A stretch of DNA of 7,325 bases from positions 1-7,325 of the forward strand of contig CAYZJD010000245.1 of assembly GCA_964478455.1 (NCBI GenBank). Reading direction: 5' to 3'. Below, in pieces: positions 1 through 5,961 of this stretch (positions are counted from its first letter, which is position 1; every line of letters starts with the position of its first letter). Made by a program: the position numbers and the translations under genes. Under the pieces are notes generated by a model. It did not search any database. It was not told the DNA's origin and worked only from the letters and a program-made list of their open reading frames with translations. The DNA is from CAYZJD01 sp964478455 (lineage in GTDB: Bacteria; Acidobacteriota; Terriglobia; Bryobacterales; Bryobacteraceae).

Positions 1-476
1 CCCAACTTGACCTTGTCAGGATAGGTGGAGCGGATGGATTCGAGCAGCTTCTCGGCCGTGTCGAAGTCGCCCGCGTAGGAGGCCGCCTTGGCGCCCTGGA
101 ACACGGTTTCAGGGGCGGCGGGGTGATGAAGAAACCCGGTGAGCGCCTCGCGCGCTTTCTCGGGACGGTTCAAACGATAGTAGTTGACCGCGAGATTGTA
201 GCGTGTGCCGGAGTCAGAGGGGTCCAACTCGAGCGCCTTCTCGAAGTACGCGCCGGCCTCCGCCAGCTTCTCCTGCCGGAATAGGACCGTGCCCAGAAGA
301 GCCAGACCCACCGCATCGTTCGGCGCCAGCTTCACCGCCTGCCGGAGTTCCGACTCCGCCGACTTCAGATCGCCTTTCTGCGACAGCTCATGGCCGCGCT
401 TGAGGTGCTGGCGGGCCAGCGGGAGTTGCTGCGGGACGGCGCTCTGCAACCAGAAGAAGGCCAGGAAGAGGAACAT
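1..476 (-). CDS. Exported TPR-repeat protein, N-terminal 158 residues (runs off left edge)
   Basis: The frame is open from an ATG at 476-474 to the window edge, so the C-terminus is missing. The first 14-16 residues (MFLFLAFFWLQSAVPQQ) are hydrophobic with a small-residue region near Ala13, suggesting export, although no basic n-region is present. From about residue 20 the protein is helical tetratricopeptide repeats, roughly 20-53, 54-87, 88-121 and 122-155. They show the usual pattern: a repeat with GDLKSAESELRQAVKLAPND, then LAEAGAYFEKALELDPSD, then RPEKAREAL. TPRs are protein-binding scaffolds, so no enzymatic role can be assigned. An AGAGGA ribosome-binding sequence (485-480) lies 3 bases before the ATG and supports this start. 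The gene follows a CRTAC1-type gene in the same direction, a pairing I believe is common in Acidobacteriota. The TPR assignment is secure; the partner and role are not. Confidence 0.88.
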   Translation of the reverse strand, partial: MFLFLAFFWLQSAVPQQLPLARQHLKRGHELSQKGDLKSAESELRQAVKLAPNDAVGLALLGTVLFRQEKLAEAGAYFEKALELDPSDSGTRYNLAVNYYRLNRPEKAREALTGFLHHPAAPETVFQGAKAASYAGDFDTAEKLLESIRSTYPDKVKL

Positions 477-484
477 GCTTCCTC

Positions 485-518
485 TTGCAGGCTACTGTGC
501 AGTGCCACCGACCTGCAA
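485..518. repeat. Imperfect repeat copy B with 7-bp inverted arms
   Basis: Arms TTGCAGG (485-491) and CCTGCAA (512-518) are separated by 20 bases. The same arms and spacer length occur at 935-968, exactly 450 bases to the right. The flanks are also similar: about 36 of 49 aligned positions match by eye. The element includes the TAG of the ASPIC-like relic, and its left flank supplies the ribosome-binding sequence of the TPR gene. The spacer in this copy shows no good internal stem. No T-run follows, so an intrinsic terminator is not supported. Confidence 0.55.
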
Positions 519-572
519 CACGTGGAGGCGGGCAAGAAAACGTTGCGCGCAAGCCCGCACCGATTCACAGCT
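492..572 (-). pseudogene. Relic of an ASPIC/UnbV gene 3' end just before the TPR gene
   Basis: A short open frame (stop TAG at 494-492, upstream in-frame TGA at 575-573) ends in RLHVLQVGGTAQ. The intact CRTAC1 gene in this window ends in VNQVLQVREPAQ. In both, the TAG is followed by the same eight bases, CCTGCAAG. The remaining upstream residues (about 15) do not resemble the ASPIC domain, so only the last 10-12 codons are recognisable. I read this as a leftover 3' end of a CRTAC1-type gene that once directly preceded the TPR gene with a 15-base spacer. It is too short to encode a functional product. Chance similarity of two short gene ends is possible but less likely, because similarity continues past the stop codon. 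Confidence 0.45.
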
Positions 573-681
573 TCAGAGCTTCGAGATCATCCTGTGCGAT
601 CTCGCGTTCCTGAAGCCGTTCGATGAGGTGTTGTTTGAGCGAATGAAGACCTTCACGACCGTCCGGCTCCGATCTCGGCAA
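565..681 (-). other. Possible 38-residue peptide or gene fragment overlapping the antitoxin end
   Basis: This frame is +1 relative to the antitoxin. It is open from a TTG at 681-679, through the antitoxin stop, to a TGA at 567-565. The last 28 residues include HSLKQHLIERLQERE and end QDDLEALKL, which looks like an amphipathic helix rather than random out-of-frame translation. No ribosome-binding sequence was found. It could be the surviving tail of a gene lost when this region rearranged, a small peptide coupled to the antitoxin, or chance. A second reading starts at GTG 656-654, overlapping the antitoxin stop, and gives VKVFIRSN. That faintly resembles the beta-strand start of a VapC PIN domain, but it lacks the catalytic Asp and loses resemblance afterwards. 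I do not recognise either product. Confidence 0.25.
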
Positions 682-889
682 GCATTTGCTTAATGTCGGC
701 GGTCGGGGCGTTGAGTTCGGTCAACCGGCCCAGAGGATCCCATGGCGCACGTCCTTTCGCGCCGTGGAGCAGAGACTCCTCGATGGCGTGACGCACCCAT
801 TGCCCTTTGGACATGCGGCTTCGCTCGGCAGCCTTGCGCAGACGAGCGTCCAACTCCGCGGGAACCAGAATCTGGAGACGCCGACTCAT
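653..889 (-). CDS. Orphan ribbon-helix-helix (CopG/VapB-like) antitoxin
   Basis: This 78-residue protein begins with RRLQILVPAELDARLRKAAE, the beta-strand plus first helix of a ribbon-helix-helix DNA-binding domain. The second helix follows at about residues 27-41 (SKGQWVRHAIEESLL). Such proteins dimerise, pair their strands in the DNA major groove and repress their own operon. The C-terminal part (about 50-78, including LNAPTADIKQMLAEI) resembles the toxin-binding tail of VapB-type antitoxins. A VapC PIN-domain toxin would be expected to overlap the stop codon, but none is present in any frame between this gene and the TPR gene. The gene is therefore an orphan: a solitary regulator, a protective antitoxin or a decaying module. 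No clear ribosome-binding sequence precedes the ATG. It lies between the two repeat copies, which suggests it entered the CRTAC1-TPR operon secondarily. Confidence 0.82.
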   Translation of the reverse strand: MSRRLQILVPAELDARLRKAAERSRMSKGQWVRHAIEESLLHGAKGRAPWDPLGRLTELNAPTADIKQMLAEIGAGRS

Positions 890-934
890 ATGAGCATGGT
901 ATCGCTACGAGAAGCGGCGGACAGCCTGTTCTGC

Positions 935-968
935 TTGCAGGCTATTGCGCCGGCTCGCGCACCTGCAA
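935..968. repeat. Imperfect repeat copy A with bulged hairpin at the CRTAC1 stop
   Basis: Arms TTGCAGG (935-941) and CCTGCAA (962-968) are 20 bases apart, as in copy B at 485-518. In this copy a second stem, TGCGC (946-950) with GCGCA (957-961), can form inside. The result is a 12-bp hairpin with a four-base bulge on one side and a six-base loop. The TAG of the CRTAC1 gene is in the bulge (942-944). There is no T-tract on either side. It could be a weak transcription attenuator or mRNA 3'-end stabiliser, the target or scar of a recombination event, or simply conserved coding sequence. Confidence 0.5.
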
Positions 969-2599
969 TACCTGGTTGACCGGCACACTGGTGAGCACCT
1001 GCTCGATGCCGCTGGGCCAGCGGATTTCGATGCGGTCTACCGTGCGGGCGCCGCCCAGGCCGAAGTGGACTCCGAAGTGACTGGAGGAGGCGTAGCCGGT
1101 GTTGACGCTCACGTGGTTGTGCTGGCCGCCGGCGCGAATGCGCGCGCCGATGCCGTCGCGGTTGCTCCGCGTCCCCTGGAGCCGCAGGATGAGCCAGGAG
1201 TTTTCAGCCTGGCTCACGTTCTCCCACAATTCAGCCGGTTCGCCGAGTGAACTTACGACGACGTCGAGCTTGCCGTCATTGTTGAAATCGGCGACGGCGG
1301 CGCCGCGGTGGGGCCTCGGCGTCTGGAAGTCGGCGCCGGCTTCGGCGGAGACGTCGTGGAACGTGCCGTCGCCCGCCCCGGCAAACAGGAAATTCGACAG
1401 CTTATACTTCGTTGGTTCGAAGTACTCAACGTTATCGCTGACGTGGNNNNNNNNNNGACGTGGGCGCCGGAAACGAACAGGTCTTTCGCGCCGTCGCTGT
1501 TGAAGTCGTAAAGAAGGGGGCTCCAGCCGCTTCTCAGCACGCTGAGCTGCGCGAGCCGGCTGCGGCTGGTCCAATCACGAAAGCGGCCTTTGCCGGTGTT
1601 GCGAAAGAGCGGGAACCACTCACCGGCCAGCGCGGCGAAGGCGATGTCGGGCAGGCCGTCGTTGTCGTAATCGCGAAAGTCGGCGCCCATCGCCGAGACC
1701 GCGCGGGCGTGGTCGGCCAGAGCCACACCGGCCTCGAGCGCCACCTCTGCGAACTTGCCGTTGCCGAGGTTGTGGAAGAGGAAGTTCGGGATCTTGTCGT
1801 TGGTGATGAAGACGTCGGTGAATCCGTCCTGATCGTAGTCCGCCAGGCCGATGCTCATCCCTTTTCCGACGTGGGCGGCGATGCCGGATTTCACGGAAAC
1901 ATCTTCGAAGGTCCCGTCACCCCGGTTGCGGTAGAGGGCGTTCGGCAAGCCACCGAAGTGCTTCGGATGGCAGTATGCGCGAACCTTGTTCACCGGGTCT
2001 CCGCAGAAGGGCGCCTTCTCCGGACTCCACTGCAAGTAGTTCACCAGAAAGAGGTCCAGCAAGCCGTCGTTGTTGTAATCCATCCAGCCGCCGGTGATCG
2101 CCCAGACGCCGCTCTTGATGCCGGCCTTGGAAGTCACGTCCTCGAACTTACCGTTGCCGAGGTTGCGATACAGGTGGTTCGAGCGAACGCCGGCGACGAA
2201 CAGATCGACGTGGCCGTCGTTGTCGTAGTCGGCGGCGGCCGCTCCGATACAATAACCGCTGCCCGCCAGGCCCGCTTCCCCGGTGACGTCCTTGAACTTC
2301 ATGCCGCCGAGATTGCGGAAGAGGCGGTTGTGATACTTGGGATCGTTCTTGTCGAGCGCGGGGATGGCGGCGCCGTTGGTGAAGAAGATGTCGGTGAGGT
2401 CATCGCCGTCGTAGTCGAACACCGCCAGCCCGCCGGCCATCGTCTCGATGATCTGTTTCTCGGGGGTGGGGTGATTCTCGAGCACGAAATTCAGCCCGGC
2501 CGAGGAGGCGACGTTGCGGAAGCGGACGGGAGAGGGGTCAACCGCGGAGGCGCAGAGGGCGCAGAGAGAAACGCTGAGAAGTCTAGTGGTGGTCGACAC
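942..2599 (-). CDS. Secreted CRTAC1-type FG-GAP/VCBS beta-propeller with ASPIC/UnbV domain (split by an assembly gap)
   Basis: The protein is read in two pieces, 2599-1457 and 1446-942, either side of ten Ns. When the 7-base sequence repeated at both gap edges is counted once, the frame is continuous and encodes 546 residues. A GTG at 2599-2597 starts it, inside the end of the creatininase gene; no strong ribosome-binding sequence is visible, so translational coupling is likely. Residues 1-19 form a signal peptide (hydrophobic LLSVSLCALCASA). Seven calcium-binding FG-GAP/VCBS motifs of the DxDxDGxxD type follow, at about residues 62, 124, 174, 254, 310, 365 and 432, including FDYDGDDLTD, ADYDNDGHVD and ADFNNDGKLD. 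These fit a seven-bladed beta-propeller. The ASPIC/UnbV domain (about 455-541) contains GIGARI and RIEIRWPSG and ends VNQVLQVREPAQ. The family is extracellular and calcium-binding; its substrate or partner is unknown. Confidence 0.92.
1447..1456. other. Assembly gap (10 N) probably hiding a 7-bp contig overlap
   Basis: Ten undetermined bases interrupt the CRTAC1-type gene. GACGTGG stands immediately on each side (1440-1446 and 1457-1463). Merging the two copies removes 17 bases, restores a single frame of 547 codons including the stop, and yields SGAHVSDNVEY at the junction. This matches the (S/A)HVxDN motif I expect at this point in the family. The gap is therefore best read as a scaffolding artefact, not missing sequence or a real frameshift. 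Confidence 0.85.
2541..2566. repeat. Short tandem GGCGCAGAG repeat encoding the CRTAC1 signal peptide
   Basis: Two exact 9-base units GGCGCAGAG stand head to tail at 2549-2557 and 2558-2566, preceded by ACCGCGGA. On the minus strand they encode LCA-LCA-SAV, the hydrophobic core and cleavage region of the CRTAC1 signal peptide. Motifs of this type (CGCAGAG-rich, following an ACCGC box) are, as far as I recall, dispersed in many environmental bacterial genomes. Here the repeat may have been recruited as coding sequence. Whether it is dispersed in this genome cannot be judged from one window. Confidence 0.55.
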
Positions 2600-3380
2600 G
2601 GGGCTCGATGGCGCGGGCGCGGAGTTCGCGGATCAACCGGATCAGGCGCTCGACGACAGCCTCGACGAAACGGCGGCCCTTCTCGGCGCTGGCCTTGGTC
2701 GGGTCGCCGAGCGTGCCGGAGCGCGAGTAGCGGCTGAAGAACTCCTGGAAGAAGACCGGTGACGGCGCCTGCAAGTCCCAGAAGAAGAATTCCGACCGCT
2801 GGCTCGGAAAGTCGGACTGCGCGTTGTCCATCTGCACGAGATCGCCGCGCAGGTAGAGCAGCACGGACGTTTCGAGCTCGCAGCCATGCGCCATGCCGCC
2901 GGGATAGTCCGATTCACGCAGCTCGGCGAAGAGTTCTTTGGGGATCAAACTCCACCAAGGAACCATGGCGCAGATGGCCGCCGTGCGGTTGGTGATGTTG
3001 CGGGCGGCGACGTCGAGGAACGGCACGTTGCTGCCATGGCCATTGACGAGCAGGATCTTGCGAAAGCCGTGGTGCGCGAGACTGCGGCCGATGTCGGTGA
3101 CGTAGTTGATGAACGTCGGGCCCTCGACGGCGATGGTGCCGGGAAAGTCCAGGTGGTGCTCGTTGAAGGCGTAGTGGACAGAGGGCAGGAGGACCGCTTC
3201 GTACGGAATCTGTTCAACCGCGCGGCGCGAGATCTCCGTTGCGGTCAGAACGTCAGTGACGAGCGGCAGGTGCGGCCCGTGCTGCTCGATGGTTCCCACG
3301 GGCAGGACGGCGACGCGGTTCTGCGCAACCGCCTCGCGGATTTCAGGCCAGGTAAACTCCTCGTAACGGAATTTGCTCAT
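2583..3380 (-). CDS. Creatininase-family metal-dependent amidohydrolase
   Basis: The 265 residues match the creatininase/creatinine amidohydrolase family in length and motif order. LPVGTIEQHGPHLPLVTD near the N-terminus gives the metal ligands Glu32, His34 and Asp43. NGHGSN contributes His115, and HGCELETS (165-172) supplies the final acidic ligand, probably Glu170. Members bind two divalent metals and hydrolyse cyclic or linear amides: creatinine, formamidopyrimidine intermediates, or the mycofactocin precursor (MftE). The substrate cannot be set from sequence. No mycofactocin, riboflavin or creatine-degradation genes lie nearby, so true creatininase activity is not implied. No signal peptide is visible, so it is cytoplasmic. 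It is the first gene of the leftward block and overlaps the CRTAC1 gene by 17 bases. The ATG at 3380-3378 has no good ribosome-binding sequence; instead an octamer repeat with three minimal reading frames precedes it. Confidence 0.9.
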   Translation of the reverse strand: MSKFRYEEFTWPEIREAVAQNRVAVLPVGTIEQHGPHLPLVTDVLTATEISRRAVEQIPYEAVLLPSVHYAFNEHHLDFPGTIAVEGPTFINYVTDIGRSLAHHGFRKILLVNGHGSNVPFLDVAARNITNRTAAICAMVPWWSLIPKELFAELRESDYPGGMAHGCELETSVLLYLRGDLVQMDNAQSDFPSQRSEFFFWDLQAPSPVFFQEFFSRYSRSGTLGDPTKASAEKGRRFVEAVVERLIRLIRELRARAIEPRVDHH

Positions 3381-3406
3381 TGACTCATTGATTCATTGAA
3401 CCATTG
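3378..3406. repeat. Tandem CATTGANN octamers over the creatininase start
   Basis: Units CATTGACT (3378-3385), CATTGATT (3386-3393) and CATTGAAC (3394-3401), then a partial CATTG (3402-3406), run through the start codon of the creatininase gene. On the minus strand each unit carries an ATG. The three upstream ATGs (at 3404, 3396 and 3388) each open a frame of Met-X-Gln followed by TGA, and each TGA overlaps the next ATG. The repeat occupies the place where a ribosome-binding sequence would be. It could grow or shrink by replication slippage and could influence translation initiation by termination-reinitiation. That is inference; the repeat itself is plain. Confidence 0.65.
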
Positions 3407-3445
3407 TCGGAGCCCAAGGAGTAGAGGGCCCGGTCTTTTGCGATC

Positions 3446-4921
3446 ATGGCCCTGATGCGCCGCAGGATCCCGGCAGTGCTCTTTCTGGCGACGCTGGTGG
3501 TGTATCTGCTGTTCCCCACGCGCCACTACTACTGGGACGGGGTCGCGTTCGCGTTGCACATCGAACACCCGGACTGGTTCGGCCAGTCGATGGTGACTCC
3601 GAATCATCTTGTGTACGTTCCGTTCGGCCGGGCGGTTTACGTGGGGCTGAACGAACTAGGCGTTGCAGTGCGGGCCCTCACGGCGCTTCAGGCGGTCAAC
3701 AGCGTGGCGGGCGCGGCGAGCGTTGCGCTCTTGTGCCGCGTGCTGCTCGGGCTGACGCAGAGCGGCTCGCTGAGCCTGTTCCTCTCGCTCCTGTTCGCGT
3801 TTTCGGCCACCTGGTGGAAGTTCGCTACGGACGCAAACGCGTACGTGATCAGCGTGCTTTTCCTTCTTGTCGCATTTGCGTTGGTCACGAGAGCCGGGCA
3901 GCCGGCGCCGGTACGCGCGGCGCTGGCGCATACAGCGGCGATGCTGTTCCATCAACTGGCGGTGTTCTTCTTCCCGGTCGCGTTGCTGGGCTTGTTCACC
4001 GGGCGGGGAAAGAGCCGGTGGCGGGCGGTGGCAACATACAGTCTACTGGCGACCGCTCTCACTGTGGGCGCCTATTCGGCCGGTTACGTGTTGAAGCACG
4101 GGGAGTGGGACCTGGCCGGTTTTCTCGGTTGGATCACGTACCACACGCCGGATTCCTCGTTTTCGTTCGACTTCGCACGCAACCTGCTGGCGACGTTGCG
4201 CGGCCACCTCCGGCTGTTCCTGGGAGGGAAGGTCAGCCTGTTCCGGGACTTCACGAGCCCGGCGGCGGCCGGTCTTGCGGTGGCGGCGGCCCTGGTGTTT
4301 GTTGCGCTGTGGCCGCGGATCTCATTTGCGACTTCAGCGGCAGGAGGCGAGCGGAGACGGATCGGAGCCATGGCTACCCTGTGGACCGGCGTGTACGTCG
4401 TTTTCCTGTTCTTCTGGCTCCCGCAGAATACCTTCTACAGGCTCTTCTATCTGCCGGCATTGATCGTTTTGGCGGCATTAGTTCCAGGGTGGCGGCCGGG
4501 GCGCCGGAGCGCCGCTCTGCTGGCGGCGGGGATCCTTTGGAACTTCCTCTTCTTCGTACATCCGCACTCGCGCGTGGAATCGAACCTGCCGTTGTGGTTT
4601 GCGCTCGGCATGAGGAGGGACTGGCCGAAGGGCAGCATCATTTACCTCGGGAGTTTTCACGCGGATGCGTGGCTCATGTGGTACTTCCACCCCCAAACGA
4701 TCTGGAAAGTGGTGACCGCCGGAGACCTCGGCGGCCTCGAGAATGAACTGCGCGCAGTGTACGAAGGACGCGGCAAGGCATGGGCGGACGGTTCCCTTGT
4801 CACAGCGCTGAGCGCGAATGAGGCCGGCCGGGCTTGGCTCGCCGCGCACACCCAGACCGGCGCCGAGCGTACGCAGGGGCGAATTCGGTTCGTGCAACTG
4901 TTCCCGGCGAGCGCACGTTGA
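3446..4921 (+). CDS. Multi-pass membrane protein, probable GT-C-type glycosyltransferase
   Basis: The 491 residues begin with a basic stretch (MRRR) and a first membrane helix at about 8-24. About nine or ten further hydrophobic segments follow, at roughly 80-102, 107-124, 133-149, 165-184, 195-214, 272-290, 308-325, 331-346 and 355-371. The hydrophilic C-terminus (about 372-491) seems to be soluble. Just after helix 1 the first loop reads YYWDGVAFALHIE, with Asp31 and Glu40. An acidic residue in this loop is the catalytic position in GT-C glycosyltransferases (PMT, ArnT, DUF2723-like) that use lipid-linked sugars at the outer membrane face. No textbook DD/DE pair is evident, so the assignment is by topology and is tentative. 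The start is ATG 3446, since an in-frame TAG lies at 3422-3424 and no better codon intervenes. AAGGAG at 3416-3421 is too far upstream to be its ribosome site. The gene diverges from the creatininase and converges on the cyclase-like gene. Confidence 0.72.
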   Translation: MALMRRRIPAVLFLATLVVYLLFPTRHYYWDGVAFALHIEHPDWFGQSMVTPNHLVYVPFGRAVYVGLNELGVAVRALTALQAVNSVAGAASVALLCRVLLGLTQSGSLSLFLSLLFAFSATWWKFATDANAYVISVLFLLVAFALVTRAGQPAPVRAALAHTAAMLFHQLAVFFFPVALLGLFTGRGKSRWRAVATYSLLATALTVGAYSAGYVLKHGEWDLAGFLGWITYHTPDSSFSFDFARNLLATLRGHLRLFLGGKVSLFRDFTSPAAAGLAVAAALVFVALWPRISFATSAAGGERRRIGAMATLWTGVYVVFLFFWLPQNTFYRLFYLPALIVLAALVPGWRPGRRSAALLAAGILWNFLFFVHPHSRVESNLPLWFALGMRRDWPKGSIIYLGSFHADAWLMWYFHPQTIWKVVTAGDLGGLENELRAVYEGRGKAWADGSLVTALSANEAGRAWLAAHTQTGAERTQGRIRFVQLFPASAR

Positions 4922-4938
4922 TGGCCGGCATGAACCAA

Positions 4939-4996
4939 GGGGTCAGTCAGATCTGTCCACTCGCACACTGCGCTCAGGACAGATCGAACTGACCCC
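4939..4996. repeat. REP-like palindrome between convergent genes (possible bidirectional terminator)
   Basis: Left arm 4939-4958 and right arm 4977-4996 pair over 20 positions with two mismatches, around an 18-base loop (4959-4976). The arms begin GGGGTCAGT on the left and end ACTGACCCC on the right. The element lies 17 bases beyond the stop of the membrane-protein gene. Its right arm encodes the last residues (GGQFDLS) of the opposing gene, whose TGA is at the loop edge (4974-4976). No T-run follows on either strand, so classic intrinsic termination is not supported. The GGGGTCAG...CTGACCCC ends resemble short palindromic elements linked to REP-associated transposases, but a second copy is not present here to prove dispersal. 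Confidence 0.65.
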
Positions 4997-5918
4997 CCCA
5001 CCACTTGAGCACGCGCAAGCAGCGCAGAGTGTTCCAGCGTGATGGCTCGCCGGTTTTTTCCATATCGAAGTGAACGCGGCCGGGGTAGCGGTTTGGCAGG
5101 ACCCAGCGGCCGTCGGGACGGCGTCGCCTGAGCACGATGTTGATGGCGTCCTTCAAGCGCGGGTCGCGTGGCGCATTCGTGGCCCGGAAGTAATCAAGGC
5201 CGCGGAGAACGTCGTAGTGCCAGCGCGGCGGGAAAAAGAAACGGGTCAGGGCGGAGTCCACAATCTTGCCGGTTTGGTGCGAGCGATAGAGGCGGTGCGC
5301 GAGCAGGAACTCGCTGCCGCGGGCCTGGGCGCCGCGCGCTTCTGCGGCCAGGGGCCAACCGCGCGCCTCGTACAGATGCAGCGCTTCGAGCACCGAGATG
5401 GTGGTGTGGAAGCTCCCGTGAGTGGCCCCCCGGAACAACTGGCAGTTCCAGCCCCCGTCGGGCATCTGGTGGTCGAGCAGGAAGCGCGTCATCCGCTCGA
5501 CCCGCCCGTCTTCCAGAGCGAAATGTGCGGCCATGGAGACAACCATGGCGGTGACGCACGCCTCGCTGTGTTTAAAGCTGCGCCAGCAGTTGAAGCCGCC
5601 ATCGTGCCACAGGCCGCGGTCGAACAGAAGGCGGCAGGCTTTCAGCGCCTGGGGATGACCTTCGGCCAGGCCGAGGTCGCGAAGTTCGAGGAGAGTGTAA
5701 GTGGTCGAGATCCACTTCGGCGTGTAGAGACCGCCGCCCCACTGGCCGGATTCCTCCTGGAGCGCAAGAAGGCGGGCGCCCCAGCCTTCGGTGGCGACGC
5801 GGTGCCGCTCGCGGGCGACGGTGCGCGGGGAGGCGCCCGCGAGGTCTCGCAAGGCTTGCCAGCGGATGGCGGGATCGCCTTCGAGCAGCCAGGACACGAC
5901 AGGGTCCACGGAGGGCAT
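4974..5918 (-). CDS. Squalene-cyclase/prenyltransferase-like alpha-alpha toroid protein, no catalytic motif seen
   Basis: From the ATG at 5918-5916 the protein has 314 residues; a TTG at 5927-5925 would add three. The ATG is preferred, although neither has a clear ribosome-binding sequence. The chain is helical with recurring glycine-aromatic turns typical of the terpenoid-cyclase/prenyltransferase fold: SGQWGGGLYTPKW (57-69), HDGGFNCW (105-112), PDGGWNCQ (153-160) and PDGRWVLP (268-275). It is about half the length of squalene-hopene cyclases and lacks their DxDD protonation motif. An actual cyclase reaction is therefore unlikely; annotations as squalene cyclase for this family rest on fold only. 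No signal peptide or membrane helix is seen. No isoprenoid genes are adjacent. The final GGQFDLS and stop come from the palindrome shared with the convergent gene, so the original C-terminus may have differed. The true function is unknown. Confidence 0.8.
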   Translation of the reverse strand: MPSVDPVVSWLLEGDPAIRWQALRDLAGASPRTVARERHRVATEGWGARLLALQEESGQWGGGLYTPKWISTTYTLLELRDLGLAEGHPQALKACRLLFDRGLWHDGGFNCWRSFKHSEACVTAMVVSMAAHFALEDGRVERMTRFLLDHQMPDGGWNCQLFRGATHGSFHTTISVLEALHLYEARGWPLAAEARGAQARGSEFLLAHRLYRSHQTGKIVDSALTRFFFPPRWHYDVLRGLDYFRATNAPRDPRLKDAINIVLRRRRPDGRWVLPNRYPGRVHFDMEKTGEPSRWNTLRCLRVLKWWGGQFDLS

Positions 5919-5961
5919 GGGTGGCAAGTTATCACATCACGCTATGGGCCGCTGCTAGCAT

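Noticed and set aside
205..693. Plus-strand reading frame of 162 residues at the left end
   Set aside because: It runs opposite both the TPR gene and the antitoxin, which have clear domain signatures. Its translation is Ser/Arg/Ala-rich without recognisable motifs.
485..968. Integron cassette with attC sites on both sides of the antitoxin
   Set aside because: The bulged hairpins and single-gene unit are suggestive, but the arms TTGCAGG/CCTGCAA lack the GTTRRRY/RYYYAAC core needed for integrase recognition, and no integrase is present.
1460..2737. Long plus-strand reading frame of 425 residues opposite CRTAC1
   Set aside because: It is an antisense shadow created by the GC-rich, repeat-bearing CRTAC1 gene. 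Its low-complexity Val/Gly/Ala translation has no family resemblance, while the minus strand shows seven clear FG-GAP motifs.
4939..4996. Intrinsic (rho-independent) terminator
   Set aside because: The stem is strong but the loop is 18 bases and no T-run follows on either strand, so it is listed as a palindromic repeat with termination only as a possibility.
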